Part shown: positions 8,327 through 17,994 of the stretch, piece after piece
How positions within the stretch are numbered: position 1 is the stretch's first letter
How the letters are laid out: each line of letters begins with the position of its first letter
NCBI GenBank assembly: GCA_947500525.1
Contig: CANMSH010000002.1
Location: 124,001-188,000 of the forward strand
From: an uncultured Flavobacteriaceae bacterium
Lineage (GTDB): Bacteria; Bacteroidota; Bacteroidia; Flavobacteriales; Flavobacteriaceae
DNA: 64,000 nucleotides
Direction of reading: 5' to 3'
Position numbers and translations under genes: made by a program
Notes under the pieces: generated by a model
Told to the model about the DNA's origin: nothing
Databases searched by the model: none
What the model saw: only the letters and a program-made list of their open reading frames with translations

Positions 8327-9196
8327 CTATGTTCTTTTTATAAATTCGACAATCCGCGTGCTAATAGTTTTATCTCGTAAGATACTACGATGCCCTAATC
8401 CGTTCGTAACTAATAACTCTCCGTTCTTTAAATTTTGACGCAATTTATAGGCGCTACTTACATTTACATCTCCATCATTGGTATCATGTATAACTAAGGT
8501 GGGCACATCAACATTTTTAGCAGATTCACCCGCCCCAAAAACTTCAATATCTCGGTTGAACTTTTGGTCTAACCGTTTTTTTAAATGCGTAGCCATATGT
8601 TTCTTTAACCCAAGGGCTGTAACAAGATTATCTAAAATATTCATTATTTTAAATTCAGTTCCAATAACTACTAATTTATGTAGTTTCAATCCTTCTGATA
8701 CGCTCTTAAGTAAAGAGATAGATCCAAAAGAATGCCCAACTGCTGCTTCAAAAGGCCCATACTTTTCACTCAAAAAATTAATTGTTTTCACAAATTCTAC
8801 GGGTGTTGTTGTACTACCTTTTGATAATCCATGTGCAGGTCCATCAAAGCTAATGATCATCATGCCATTTTCGAGTAATTTGTCTGCAATAGCATACATT
8901 TGAGTTCCTCTGCCTGACCATCCATGAGCCATTAAAACTTTGTGTTTCGAGTAGCCATATGTATAAACCATAACTTCATAACCTAATGAAGGAATCAATA
9001 CCAATTCTTTTTTTGCACTTTCGCGCATCATTTCTTCTCTTTCAGGAGTTTTGTGTTTTTGAGGTGTTACAAATAACTTCGCCATAAACGAGGCTGCAGC
9101 ACCTTTTGAGAAAAACTGCATGGTTTTGACCTTTCGAATAATTCCGGATGGAATACCGTAATTATTCGATGTGTTAGCTATTGAATTATCTTTCAT
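8327..9196 (-). CDS. α/β-hydrolase
   Basis: A 289-residue α/β-hydrolase. The nucleophile elbow is GHSFGS, the oxyanion-side segment is MAHGWSGRG, the acid is probably the aspartate in VIHDTNDGDV, and the catalytic histidine is in GLGHRS; all appear in the usual order. I chose ATG 9196 (MKDNSIANTS) because a longer reading from 9319 would run into the divergent protease gene. It is first in a tight operon with two MsrB genes. The substrate is unknown; the operon partners suggest, without proving, a stress-related role. Confidence 0.87.
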   Translation of the reverse strand: MKDNSIANTSNNYGIPSGIIRKVKTMQFFSKGAAASFMAKLFVTPQKHKTPEREEMMRESAKKELVLIPSLGYEVMVYTYGYSKHKVLMAHGWSGRGTQMYAIADKLLENGMMIISFDGPAHGLSKGSTTTPVEFVKTINFLSEKYGPFEAAVGHSFGSISLLKSVSEGLKLHKLVVIGTEFKIMNILDNLVTALGLKKHMATHLKKRLDQKFNRDIEVFGAGESAKNVDVPTLVIHDTNDGDVNVSSAYKLRQNLKNGELLVTNGLGHRSILRDKTISTRIVEFIKRT

Positions 9197-9255
9197 AACT
9201 ACGAATTTATGCAAAATTTGTATATTTACACATGAATCAATAAATGAATAGTGTG

Positions 9256-10074
9256 ATGAAAAAAATAATAGCAATTTTAGTCGTAGTGGGGTTTGCGGTA
9301 AGCTGTGCCACCGTACCAATTACAGGAAGAAAACAATTTAGTTTAGTAAGTGATGCTCAAATATTACCAATGGCATTTCAACAATATCAGGGGTTTTTAG
9401 AACAAAATAAAGTGTCCACCAATGCGGCAATGACAAATCAATTGAAATCGGTAGGGAAACGTATTTCTGGAGCTGTGGATAGATATATGAGGGCGAATGG
9501 TATGGCCGCCAAAGCGGATGCGTATCGATGGGAATTCAATTTGATAGAAGACAAAACCGTTAATGCTTGGGCAATGCCTGGAGGAAAAACGGTCTTTTAT
9601 ACTGGAATTATGCCTATAGCAAAAAATGTAGATGGCGTGGCTGCAATTATGGGACATGAAGTGGCACATGCTTTTGCTAGACATGGTGCCGAGCGAATGT
9701 CTACGGGTATGTTGGCACAAGCAGGAGGTTTAGCAACGGCGCTTCTTACGGGAGGTAAAGATCCTAAACAACAACAATTATGGATGACGGCCTACGGTAT
9801 TGGATCGCAATTAGGTCAATTGAAGTTTAGTAGAACACATGAGACAGAGGCTGATAAGTTGGGGGTAGTGTTTATGATAATGGCGGGTTATAATCCAGCA
9901 GAATCGGTAAATGTTTGGGTGCGAATGGGACAACAGCCAGGTGCGCAAAATGCACCACCAGAATTTTTAAGTACACATCCGTCTAATCAAACAAGAATTA
10001 GAGAATTAACGGCCTGGATACCTCAAGCAAAGGTAATCGCTAAAAAATTGAATGCTCAAACCATGGCAAATTAG
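9256..10074 (+). CDS. M48 family metalloprotease lipoprotein
   Basis: A 272-residue M48 zinc metalloprotease. The zinc site HEVAH is at residues 134-138 and the third ligand is in the downstream HETEADKLG segment. The N-terminus is a lipoprotein signal (MKKIIAILVVVGFAVSC), so it probably faces the periplasm like the small M48 quality-control proteases of the Oma1/LoiP type. An ATG four codons earlier (9244) is an alternative start; 9256 gives the cleaner signal peptide. Only about 60 bases separate it from the divergent hydrolase gene, so the promoters must overlap or abut. A strong terminator follows. Confidence 0.92.
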   Translation: MKKIIAILVVVGFAVSCATVPITGRKQFSLVSDAQILPMAFQQYQGFLEQNKVSTNAAMTNQLKSVGKRISGAVDRYMRANGMAAKADAYRWEFNLIEDKTVNAWAMPGGKTVFYTGIMPIAKNVDGVAAIMGHEVAHAFARHGAERMSTGMLAQAGGLATALLTGGKDPKQQQLWMTAYGIGSQLGQLKFSRTHETEADKLGVVFMIMAGYNPAESVNVWVRMGQQPGAQNAPPEFLSTHPSNQTRIRELTAWIPQAKVIAKKLNAQTMAN

Positions 10075-10101
10075 CCTTTATCTATAAAATTAGTACATTG
10101 T

Positions 10102-10135
10102 GAGCCGTTCTGATAAAGAACGGCTCTTAATTTTT
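10102..10135 (+). terminator. Intrinsic terminator after the M48 protease
   Basis: A perfect 9-bp GC-rich stem (GAGCCGTTC / GAACGGCTC) with a 7-base loop is followed by TTAATTTTT. It sits between the protease stop and the next start and isolates the two units. Confidence 0.82.
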
Positions 10136-10146
10136 AAACACCCTAT

Positions 10147-11451
10147 ATGTTACAACGAGGAGATAAAAAACTAATCAATGCTTGGGCATTTTATGATTGG
10201 GCAAATTCAGTATATTCATTGGTGATTGGAACTGCAGTTTTTCCCATTTATTATGAATCAGTAACCGAAAGTGGTGATGGTATTGTAGAGTTTTTAGGAA
10301 CCGAATGGTATAATACAACTGTATATTCTTATGCTTTAGGATTTTCATTTCTAATAGTAGCTTTACTTTCTCCAATTTTATCCGCCATTGCCGATTATAC
10401 CGGAAATAAGAAAAAATTCTTGCGTTTTTTCTGTTTTCTTGGTGCTTTGTCGGTTATGACATTGTTTTTCTTTACGGGAAAAGAGAATGTTTGGATTGGA
10501 ATTGTTTTTACTATTTTAGCCAGTATAGGTTTTTGGGGGAGTATTGTTTTCTATAATGCTTATTTACCCGAAGTTGCATTTCCAGCTCAACAAGATAAAG
10601 CAAGTGCTAAAGGGTTTATGCTAGGTTATTTCGGTTCTGTATTATTACTGGCTTTTAATCTGTCCATGGTAATGAAACCTGAATTATATGGCATCACAGA
10701 CCCAACTTTACCAGCTCGAATTTCGTTTTTAACTGTGGGGATCTGGTGGATAGGATTTGCTCAATATACCTTTAAACATTTACCAAATAATCCGTTTAAA
10801 AAGAAACCCGAAAAGGACTTTATATTTAAGGGTTACAAAGAATTACAATTGGTGTTAAAAGAAATCAAAACACAATCGCAATTGAAGATATTGTTAATCT
10901 CTTTTTTTCTATACAGTGTTGGAGTTCAAACCATTATTTTACTCGCTTCTGTTTTCGGAACGAAAGATTTAGGACTCGAAACGACCAACCTCATTATTAC
11001 TATTTTGTTAATACAGATTGTTGGTATTGTAGGTGCGTTTTTATTTTCAAGATTATCTGATAAAATAGGTAATATTAAGGCATTAAAAATTACTATTTTA
11101 ATTTGGGCCGTTGCCTGCGTTGGTGCTTATATCTTGAATAAAGAAGATCCTAATGTATACCTTAAATTTTATGCCCTTGGAGCATTTTTAGGTCTCGTGC
11201 TAGGTGCCATACAAACACTCTCTCGATCTACCTATTCAAAGCTAATTCCAGACGAAACCCAAGACAATGCTACCTATTTTAGTTTCTATGATGTTACTGA
11301 AAAAATTGCTATTGTAGTTGGGATGATAATTGCGGGTATCGTAACATCTTATACCAGTTCATTACGTTTGTTTATACTCATCTTGGCGGTATTTTTTATT
11401 GCTGGTTTCGTTGTTTTAAGCTTTATGAAAAAATCGAAATATGTGAAATAA
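10147..11451 (+). CDS. MFS transporter, UMF1 (Atg22-like) family
   Basis: A 434-residue integral membrane protein with about 12 hydrophobic segments and a short, charged central loop (FKKKPEKDF). The start INAWAFYDWANSVYSLVIGT is typical of the UMF1/Atg22-like branch of the major facilitator superfamily. Bacterial members are very common in Bacteroidota, but their substrate is not established; yeast Atg22 exports amino acids from the vacuole. It stands alone between two terminators. No neighbouring gene gives a hint about substrate. Confidence 0.88.
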   Translation: MLQRGDKKLINAWAFYDWANSVYSLVIGTAVFPIYYESVTESGDGIVEFLGTEWYNTTVYSYALGFSFLIVALLSPILSAIADYTGNKKKFLRFFCFLGALSVMTLFFFTGKENVWIGIVFTILASIGFWGSIVFYNAYLPEVAFPAQQDKASAKGFMLGYFGSVLLLAFNLSMVMKPELYGITDPTLPARISFLTVGIWWIGFAQYTFKHLPNNPFKKKPEKDFIFKGYKELQLVLKEIKTQSQLKILLISFFLYSVGVQTIILLASVFGTKDLGLETTNLIITILLIQIVGIVGAFLFSRLSDKIGNIKALKITILIWAVACVGAYILNKEDPNVYLKFYALGAFLGLVLGAIQTLSRSTYSKLIPDETQDNATYFSFYDVTEKIAIVVGMIIAGIVTSYTSSLRLFILILAVFFIAGFVVLSFMKKSKYVK

Positions 11452-11486
11452 AAATAGCCAAAATTCATATGAACTTTGGCTATTTT
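11451..11486. terminator. Bidirectional terminator between MFS and deaD genes
   Basis: A 12-bp inverted repeat (AAAATAGCCAAA / TTTGGCTATTTT) with a 12-base spacer that can pair further lies between two convergent genes. A/T tracts flank both sides, so it can end transcription in either direction. Confidence 0.75.
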
Positions 11487-11507
11487 ACTATTTTGAAAGT
11501 AGAAGAA

Positions 11508-13262
11508 TTATCTCCTTCTACTTCTTCTTCCTCCTGATTGACCTCCTTTATGGTTACCGCCGCCGCTGTAAGAAGAGGAACGTCTTTTTCCACCTCCATT
11601 TCTAGAACTTGAAGAACGTCTTCCTCCGCCAAAGCCTCCACTTTTTCTGCCTCTAGAGCGACCTTTAGGTTTTGTTGTCACTTCTACGATAACTGCTCTA
11701 CCCTCAAACTCAGTATTTTTAAATGATCGAAGTACTTCATCACCGAATTTCTTGTCTATTTCGAAGAATGAAAAATTCTTTAAAATTTCTATTTGCCCAA
11801 TCTCTGCGTTCTTTTTATTTAGATTTTCATTGATAAAGCCTATTAATCTAGCAGGGTTTAATTTATCCATTTTACCCAAATTAATGTAAAAACGTGTAAA
11901 ATTTTCATCACCGCTTCTTCTTCGTTCTTTAGAATCATCACCATTTAAATCTTGAGCATCTTCATAATACGACAAGAATTGATTAAATTCTATTGATACA
12001 AATTTTCGAATCAATTCCTCTCTATCAATTCCTTCTAATTGAGCATAAATACTTTCTAAATAGGTGTCGATTTGAGAATCATTTACTTCAACAGTTTTGA
12101 TGTTATCAATTAATTTAAATAATTGTTTACCACATATTTCTTCACCATTAGGTACTTGTTTATGTACAAACTTTTTTCCAATCTTTTTTTCAATCGGAGA
12201 CAAGATTCTCTTCTCTTTATTAGTGATTATAGCAATAGAAATACCTTTGTTGTGGGCTCTACCGGTTCTACCACTTCTATGTGTATATGATTCTATTTGA
12301 TCAGGTAATTTATAGTTTATGACATGCGTTAAACTGTCTACATCTAAACCACGTGCTGCCACATCTGTAGCAACCAATATTTGTAAGTGCTTTGCTCTAA
12401 ATTTTTGCATAACGATATCCCGTTGCGCTTGCGAAAGATCGCCATGTAATGAGTCTGCATTATATCCATCAGCAATTAACTTTTCAGCAACGTCTTTTGT
12501 CTCCCTACGAGTTCTACAAAAAACGATTCCGTAGATATCTGGATTGATATCTGCAATACGCTTTAACGCAGGATACCTATTTCTTTCAGATACTAAATAG
12601 TATTCGTGAGAAACACTATCTGTACCCGAATTTCGTTTACCAGCATCTATTTCAACCGGATTGTGCATATAATTTTTAGCAATAGCATCTACTTCTTTTG
12701 GGAAAGTTGCTGAAAACAGCAATGTTTGCTTATCATTGGGGGTTACATGTAAAACTTGATCTAAATCTTCTTTAAAACCCATATTCAACATTTCATCAGC
12801 TTCATCCAAAACGACCCATTGAATATGTTCTAATTTTAATTTTTTTCGATTGATTAAATCAACAGTTCTTCCAGGCGTACCTACAACAATTTGAGCTCCT
12901 TTTTTTAAGCCCCTAATTTGATCTTCAATACTAGCTCCCCCGTATACAGTAACTACGTTCAAGCCATTGATATATTTAGAAAAATCTTGAATATTTTTAC
13001 CAATCTGAATAGCAAGTTCTCTCGTTGGAGATAAAATGATTGCTTGCGTAGATTTACTGTTCGGATCTACTTTTTCGATTATAGGTAAACTAAATGCTGC
13101 GGTTTTACCAGTACCAGTTTGGGCAAAAGCCTTTACATCATCTGTAGATGAAAGTACTTGAGGAACCGATTTTTTTTGAATTGGAGTTGGTTGCTCATAA
13201 CCTAAATCATTGAGCGCTTTCAATATCGCCTGACCTAAGCCAAGCTCTTTAAATGTCGACAT
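11508..13262 (-). CDS. deaD: DEAD-box RNA helicase, DeaD/CsdA type
   Basis: A 584-residue ATP-dependent RNA helicase. In order: Q motif PTPIQ, Walker A AQTGTGKT (residues 47-54), PTRELA, TPGR, DEAD, SAT, RGLD and HRSGRTGR, then a DbpA-type RNA-binding domain at about 455-530 and a basic Gly/Ser/Arg-rich tail from about 535. This layout is that of DeaD/CsdA proteins, which help ribosome assembly and RNA decay, especially in the cold. The helicase core is complete. A -7-type box 79 bases upstream suggests a leader of about 75 nt, in line with post-transcriptional control known for such genes elsewhere. Confidence 0.95.
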   Translation of the reverse strand: MSTFKELGLGQAILKALNDLGYEQPTPIQKKSVPQVLSSTDDVKAFAQTGTGKTAAFSLPIIEKVDPNSKSTQAIILSPTRELAIQIGKNIQDFSKYINGLNVVTVYGGASIEDQIRGLKKGAQIVVGTPGRTVDLINRKKLKLEHIQWVVLDEADEMLNMGFKEDLDQVLHVTPNDKQTLLFSATFPKEVDAIAKNYMHNPVEIDAGKRNSGTDSVSHEYYLVSERNRYPALKRIADINPDIYGIVFCRTRRETKDVAEKLIADGYNADSLHGDLSQAQRDIVMQKFRAKHLQILVATDVAARGLDVDSLTHVINYKLPDQIESYTHRSGRTGRAHNKGISIAIITNKEKRILSPIEKKIGKKFVHKQVPNGEEICGKQLFKLIDNIKTVEVNDSQIDTYLESIYAQLEGIDREELIRKFVSIEFNQFLSYYEDAQDLNGDDSKERRRSGDENFTRFYINLGKMDKLNPARLIGFINENLNKKNAEIGQIEILKNFSFFEIDKKFGDEVLRSFKNTEFEGRAVIVEVTTKPKGRSRGRKSGGFGGGRRSSSSRNGGGKRRSSSYSGGGNHKGGQSGGRRSRRR

Positions 13263-13340
13263 ATATTTTATTTATCAAACTAAGGCCCCAAAGTAAAATG
13301 CTCGTTAGCAGATAAATAAGCCCCTTGTTTTATGAGGCTG

Positions 13341-13348
13341 CAAAAGTA
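13341..13348 (-). promoter_or_regulatory. -7 type promoter box for deaD
   Basis: The minus-strand octamer TACTTTTG matches TAnnTTTG. It would give deaD a leader of about 75 nt. No -33 TTG is seen at the right distance. Confidence 0.38.
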
Positions 13349-13376
13349 CATTAAATATAATGAATTGAACTATGAA

Positions 13377-14777
13377 TTACTCTTTTTTCAATTTCTGAAG
13401 TTGACGCTCTAATCTTCTATTGGAAAAATGCGTAAACCCATTTTGAAGAATACCATTTTCATCAACTAAAATAATCCTAGAATAATTGATGAGTAACCAA
13501 TCATTAGCGGTGGCTTTAGTATCCAATCTGAACTGGTTATCTGGGTTTAATTTATTTGCTTTTATGTAAGCTTTCCAATTATAGTCAATATGATTGGCAT
13601 CTATTCCAATAAATTTTAATGTGGGATGCTTTCTTTCTAAATAATCTACACGTTTTGCTAAATCTACAATTTGACGTGTGCCTTTTGGCCAAAAATACAG
13701 TACAGTATTAAATCCTTTAATCTGATCATGTATTGATACAGTGTTATCCTTAACGTTAAAAACCTGTAATTTGGGGAACGGAGTACCTTTTTTGGGTGAT
13801 TCAGATGCTTTTACCAATTTATCGATTCGTTCTTTTAGATTAGCATCTTTACAGTTCTCGAAAAATAAATGTTGAGCTCTTTTGGTTTCTGTATCAATAA
13901 TTTGATCATCTAACATAACATTCCACATGCCCTCATACAAAAACCTTGATTGAAGATCATCAATGTGCAAATGGTTTACAGTTGCTTCAATAAAATTTGC
14001 CTTGACATGAGAACCTTCGTTAATAATAGTTTTTTCAAAACTTATATGTCTTAAATAATCTCTTATATAGCCGGTATAGGCATAAAAATTTTGTAAATCT
14101 TCATCCTTAAAATTAACATCCTTTCGGTATTTATAAAATACGGGACTTATGGCTGGATATTTTGATGATTTGAGGGCCATTTTATTTCTAAAAGGGTACG
14201 CTTCTTTCTTTTTATAAAGGGGTAAATGAATTGCAGCATTCATAAATTTGTCAAATAAAGGATTGACTTCAGTCACTTCTTCACGATATTGTTTATAAAG
14301 CAACTTTTTTAACTGCAATAAAGAATCTATTTTCAATTCAAACAAACTATCATTTAGAGCATAATAGTTTAAAATAAATTTATCGTCTTTTTCATTTTCT
14401 AAGAACATATTTAATAATAAATTATTCTTTTCAGCACCTTTGCCACTAAAAACCAAAGACTCGTCAAAATCCCAAGTATTCAGACGCAACAATAAACTAT
14501 CACTTGGTTCTAAAAATAAGAATTGAATTTCATTACCGTGTTCGAAAGTATAAAGACCTACTTGAAGCGAATCAAATTTAAAAAGAAACTTATTCTTAAT
14601 ATCTAATTGAGCAGAGTCTAGTAACTCGTTATTTTTGTAGAAATAAACACCTTTCGATTTAGGGTTTATAATTTTTCCACCGAAATAAGTGGCATCGGTA
14701 ATATTTTTATCACCCGCACAACTCGAAATAAGTACTAAAAAAATTAAAAGTAGTTTGTATTTCAATAGACAATTCAT
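13377..14777 (-). CDS. TlpA-like lipoprotein with a redox-inactive thioredoxin fold
   Basis: A 466-residue lipoprotein. The signal MNCLLKYKLLLIFLVLISSC precedes a β-rich N-terminal domain of the kind found before TlpA-like thioredoxins in Bacteroidota (DUF4369-like), a helical middle, and a C-terminal thioredoxin-like domain. At the place of the active-site CxxC, after the strand TVLYFW, the sequence is PKGTRQ, so there is no redox pair. It may serve as a scaffold or binding protein rather than a thiol-disulfide enzyme. I start at 14,777 because this gives a normal signal; an ATG at 14,819 would add 14 residues. It lies upstream of deaD on the same strand and divergent from the ABC-F gene. 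Confidence 0.8.
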   Translation of the reverse strand: MNCLLKYKLLLIFLVLISSCAGDKNITDATYFGGKIINPKSKGVYFYKNNELLDSAQLDIKNKFLFKFDSLQVGLYTFEHGNEIQFLFLEPSDSLLLRLNTWDFDESLVFSGKGAEKNNLLLNMFLENEKDDKFILNYYALNDSLFELKIDSLLQLKKLLYKQYREEVTEVNPLFDKFMNAAIHLPLYKKKEAYPFRNKMALKSSKYPAISPVFYKYRKDVNFKDEDLQNFYAYTGYIRDYLRHISFEKTIINEGSHVKANFIEATVNHLHIDDLQSRFLYEGMWNVMLDDQIIDTETKRAQHLFFENCKDANLKERIDKLVKASESPKKGTPFPKLQVFNVKDNTVSIHDQIKGFNTVLYFWPKGTRQIVDLAKRVDYLERKHPTLKFIGIDANHIDYNWKAYIKANKLNPDNQFRLDTKATANDWLLINYSRIILVDENGILQNGFTHFSNRRLERQLQKLKKE

Positions 14778-14855
14778 TAAAAAATCGCTCAAATCTAACA
14801 TATTCCTGCAATCAAACAAAATTAGCTATAAGCATATTGCTATTTTGTTAATTAG

Positions 14856-16550
<1,695 letters not shown>

Positions 16551-16580
16551 AAAAAGCCAGTGAGAAATCACTGGCTTTTT
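16551..16580. terminator. Bidirectional terminator between ABC-F and HU genes
   Basis: A perfect 13-bp stem (AAAAAGCCAGTGA / TCACTGGCTTTTT) closed by a GAAA tetraloop lies between convergent genes. A and T runs on the two arms make it functional in both directions. Confidence 0.88.
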
Positions 16581-16597
16581 CATATTATTAAAGGTTC

Positions 16598-16870
16598 TTA
16601 GTTTACACAACCTTTTAATTCAGCACCTGGCTTAAACTTCACTACATTTTTAGCAGCAATTTTGATTGCTTTTCCTGTTTGAGGATTTCTTCCTTCTCTC
16701 GCAGCTCTTTTAGTAACTGACCAAGATCCGAAACCTACTAAAGATACTCTATTCCCTTTTTTAAGTGAACCTTCTACATTACTCATCATACTATCTAATG
16801 CTTTTTTCGCTGCAGCTTTTGAAATACCTGCATCAGCAGCCATAGACTCTATTAATTCTGATTTATTCAT
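16598..16870 (-). CDS. hup: HU-family DNA-binding protein
   Basis: A 90-residue histone-like protein, the standard HU length. It starts MNKSELIESMAADAGISKA and carries the typical HU core GSWSVTKRAAREGRNPQTG, which forms the β-arm that enters the DNA minor groove. HU dimers bend and compact DNA. A longer reading from 16,927 begins with TTG and adds a basic stretch that overlaps the promoter, so 16,870 is the true start. A well-formed promoter lies upstream and a shared terminator downstream, giving a monocistronic unit. The C-terminal GCVN is a little unusual. Confidence 0.97.
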   Translation of the reverse strand: MNKSELIESMAADAGISKAAAKKALDSMMSNVEGSLKKGNRVSLVGFGSWSVTKRAAREGRNPQTGKAIKIAAKNVVKFKPGAELKGCVN

Positions 16871-16924
16871 AATTAAAAATTTAAATTGGTTAAATAATAA
16901 TTTTTTTGCTTTTTTTAAGCGAGA

Positions 16925-16954
16925 CAAATATAGATTTTATCAGGTTTTACGCAA
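16925..16954 (-). promoter_or_regulatory. Promoter of the HU gene
   Basis: On the minus strand, TTG (16,954-16,952) and TATATTTG (16,932-16,925) are spaced 19 bases, an excellent match to the -33/-7 pattern of the phylum. The leader to ATG 16,870 is about 50 nt. Confidence 0.6.
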
Positions 16955-17049
16955 GATTGAGGGCCAAAAACCCTTCATTTTGTTGATAAATAGCAGTAGA
17001 ATGTTAATAACGACAGTTAAAAACGTTGCTAATGCCCATAAATAGGGGC

Positions 17050-17994
17050 TTACAGCACTTTTGCATTTTCTAAGAAAGTAAAACCATTTAGGAGATCTTG
17101 TCCTCGCATTCTTCGTTTTCCGGATAACTTAATTTCATCTATAATGATATAGCCTTTTTTGACCGCAATTTTTAATTCTTTCTTTGAGGCTATAACCGTA
17201 CCTATTTCAAAATTATGATGTTCTTTTTGTTTAGATGCTTTGTATATTTTCACCTCTATTTCTGATTCTCCATTCTGAAGTAAGGTCCATGCAGCAGGAT
17301 ATGGACTTAATCCTCTTATTTTATTGAAGATTTTTTTTCGAGAATGTTGCCAATTAACCCTGCAATTGTCTTTGAATAACTTTGGAGCCTCTTTTTCTTC
17401 CTTTTTGGGTTGTTTCGTCGTTTTTACAGAACCATCTTCAATAAGCTTCACTGTTTTCACTACTAACGCGCCTCCAATAACCATAAGACGATCATGTAAC
17501 TCTCCTGCAGTTTCGTTCTTATTCACTTTAACTTTTTTCTGTAATATAATTTCGCCAGTATCAATCTTTTCATCAATAAAAAAAGTAGTAACGCCTGTTT
17601 TTTTCTCTCCATTTATGATTGCCCAGTTGATAGGAGCTGCTCCTCGATATTCTGGTAGGAGAGACGCATGCAAGTTAAAAGTACCGAAGCTGGGCATTTG
17701 CCAAACTACTTTGGGAAGCATTCGAAAAGCAACAACAATTTGAAGATTTGCGTTTAATTGGGTCAAGCGTTCTAGAAATGCTTCATTTTTTAAATTTGTT
17801 GGCTGTAAAACAGGAATCTGTTTTTCTAATGCAAAAGTCTTTACAGCCGATTGATTCATTTTTCTTCCTCTACCGGCGGGTCTGTCTGGGGCAGTTATAA
17901 CACCTACTACCTTTTGTTTTGCAAGGAGTAATTGTTTTAACGTTTCTACTGCGAATTCGGGTGTGCCCATAAAAACGATGCGCAAGTCTTTCAT
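17050..17994 (-). CDS. fmt: Methionyl-tRNA formyltransferase
   Basis: A 314-residue enzyme that formylates the initiator Met-tRNA using 10-formyl-tetrahydrofolate. The N-terminal domain shows MGTPEFAVETLK, the folate-binding and catalytic segment FNLHASLLPEYRGAAP (Asn and His) and the distal Asp in DEKIDTGEI; a C-terminal OB-like domain for tRNA follows from about residue 205. Length matches the family. Its ATG overlaps the recQ stop codon by one base (TAATG), so the two are co-translated. No convincing terminator was seen downstream. Confidence 0.96.
   Translation of the reverse strand: MKDLRIVFMGTPEFAVETLKQLLLAKQKVVGVITAPDRPAGRGRKMNQSAVKTFALEKQIPVLQPTNLKNEAFLERLTQLNANLQIVVAFRMLPKVVWQMPSFGTFNLHASLLPEYRGAAPINWAIINGEKKTGVTTFFIDEKIDTGEIILQKKVKVNKNETAGELHDRLMVIGGALVVKTVKLIEDGSVKTTKQPKKEEKEAPKLFKDNCRVNWQHSRKKIFNKIRGLSPYPAAWTLLQNGESEIEVKIYKASKQKEHHNFEIGTVIASKKELKIAVKKGYIIIDEIKLSGKRRMRGQDLLNGFTFLENAKVL

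Noticed and set aside
8478-8903. A 141-codon plus-strand open frame
   Set aside because: It lies wholly opposite the α/β-hydrolase, whose motifs are intact, and the translated product resembles no family.
16871-16927. N-terminal extension of HU
   Set aside because: It would start at TTG, overlap a good promoter, and exceed the constant 90-residue HU length.
17030-17049. Terminator after fmt
   Set aside because: Only a 4-bp GCCC/GGGC pairing without a T tract is present.
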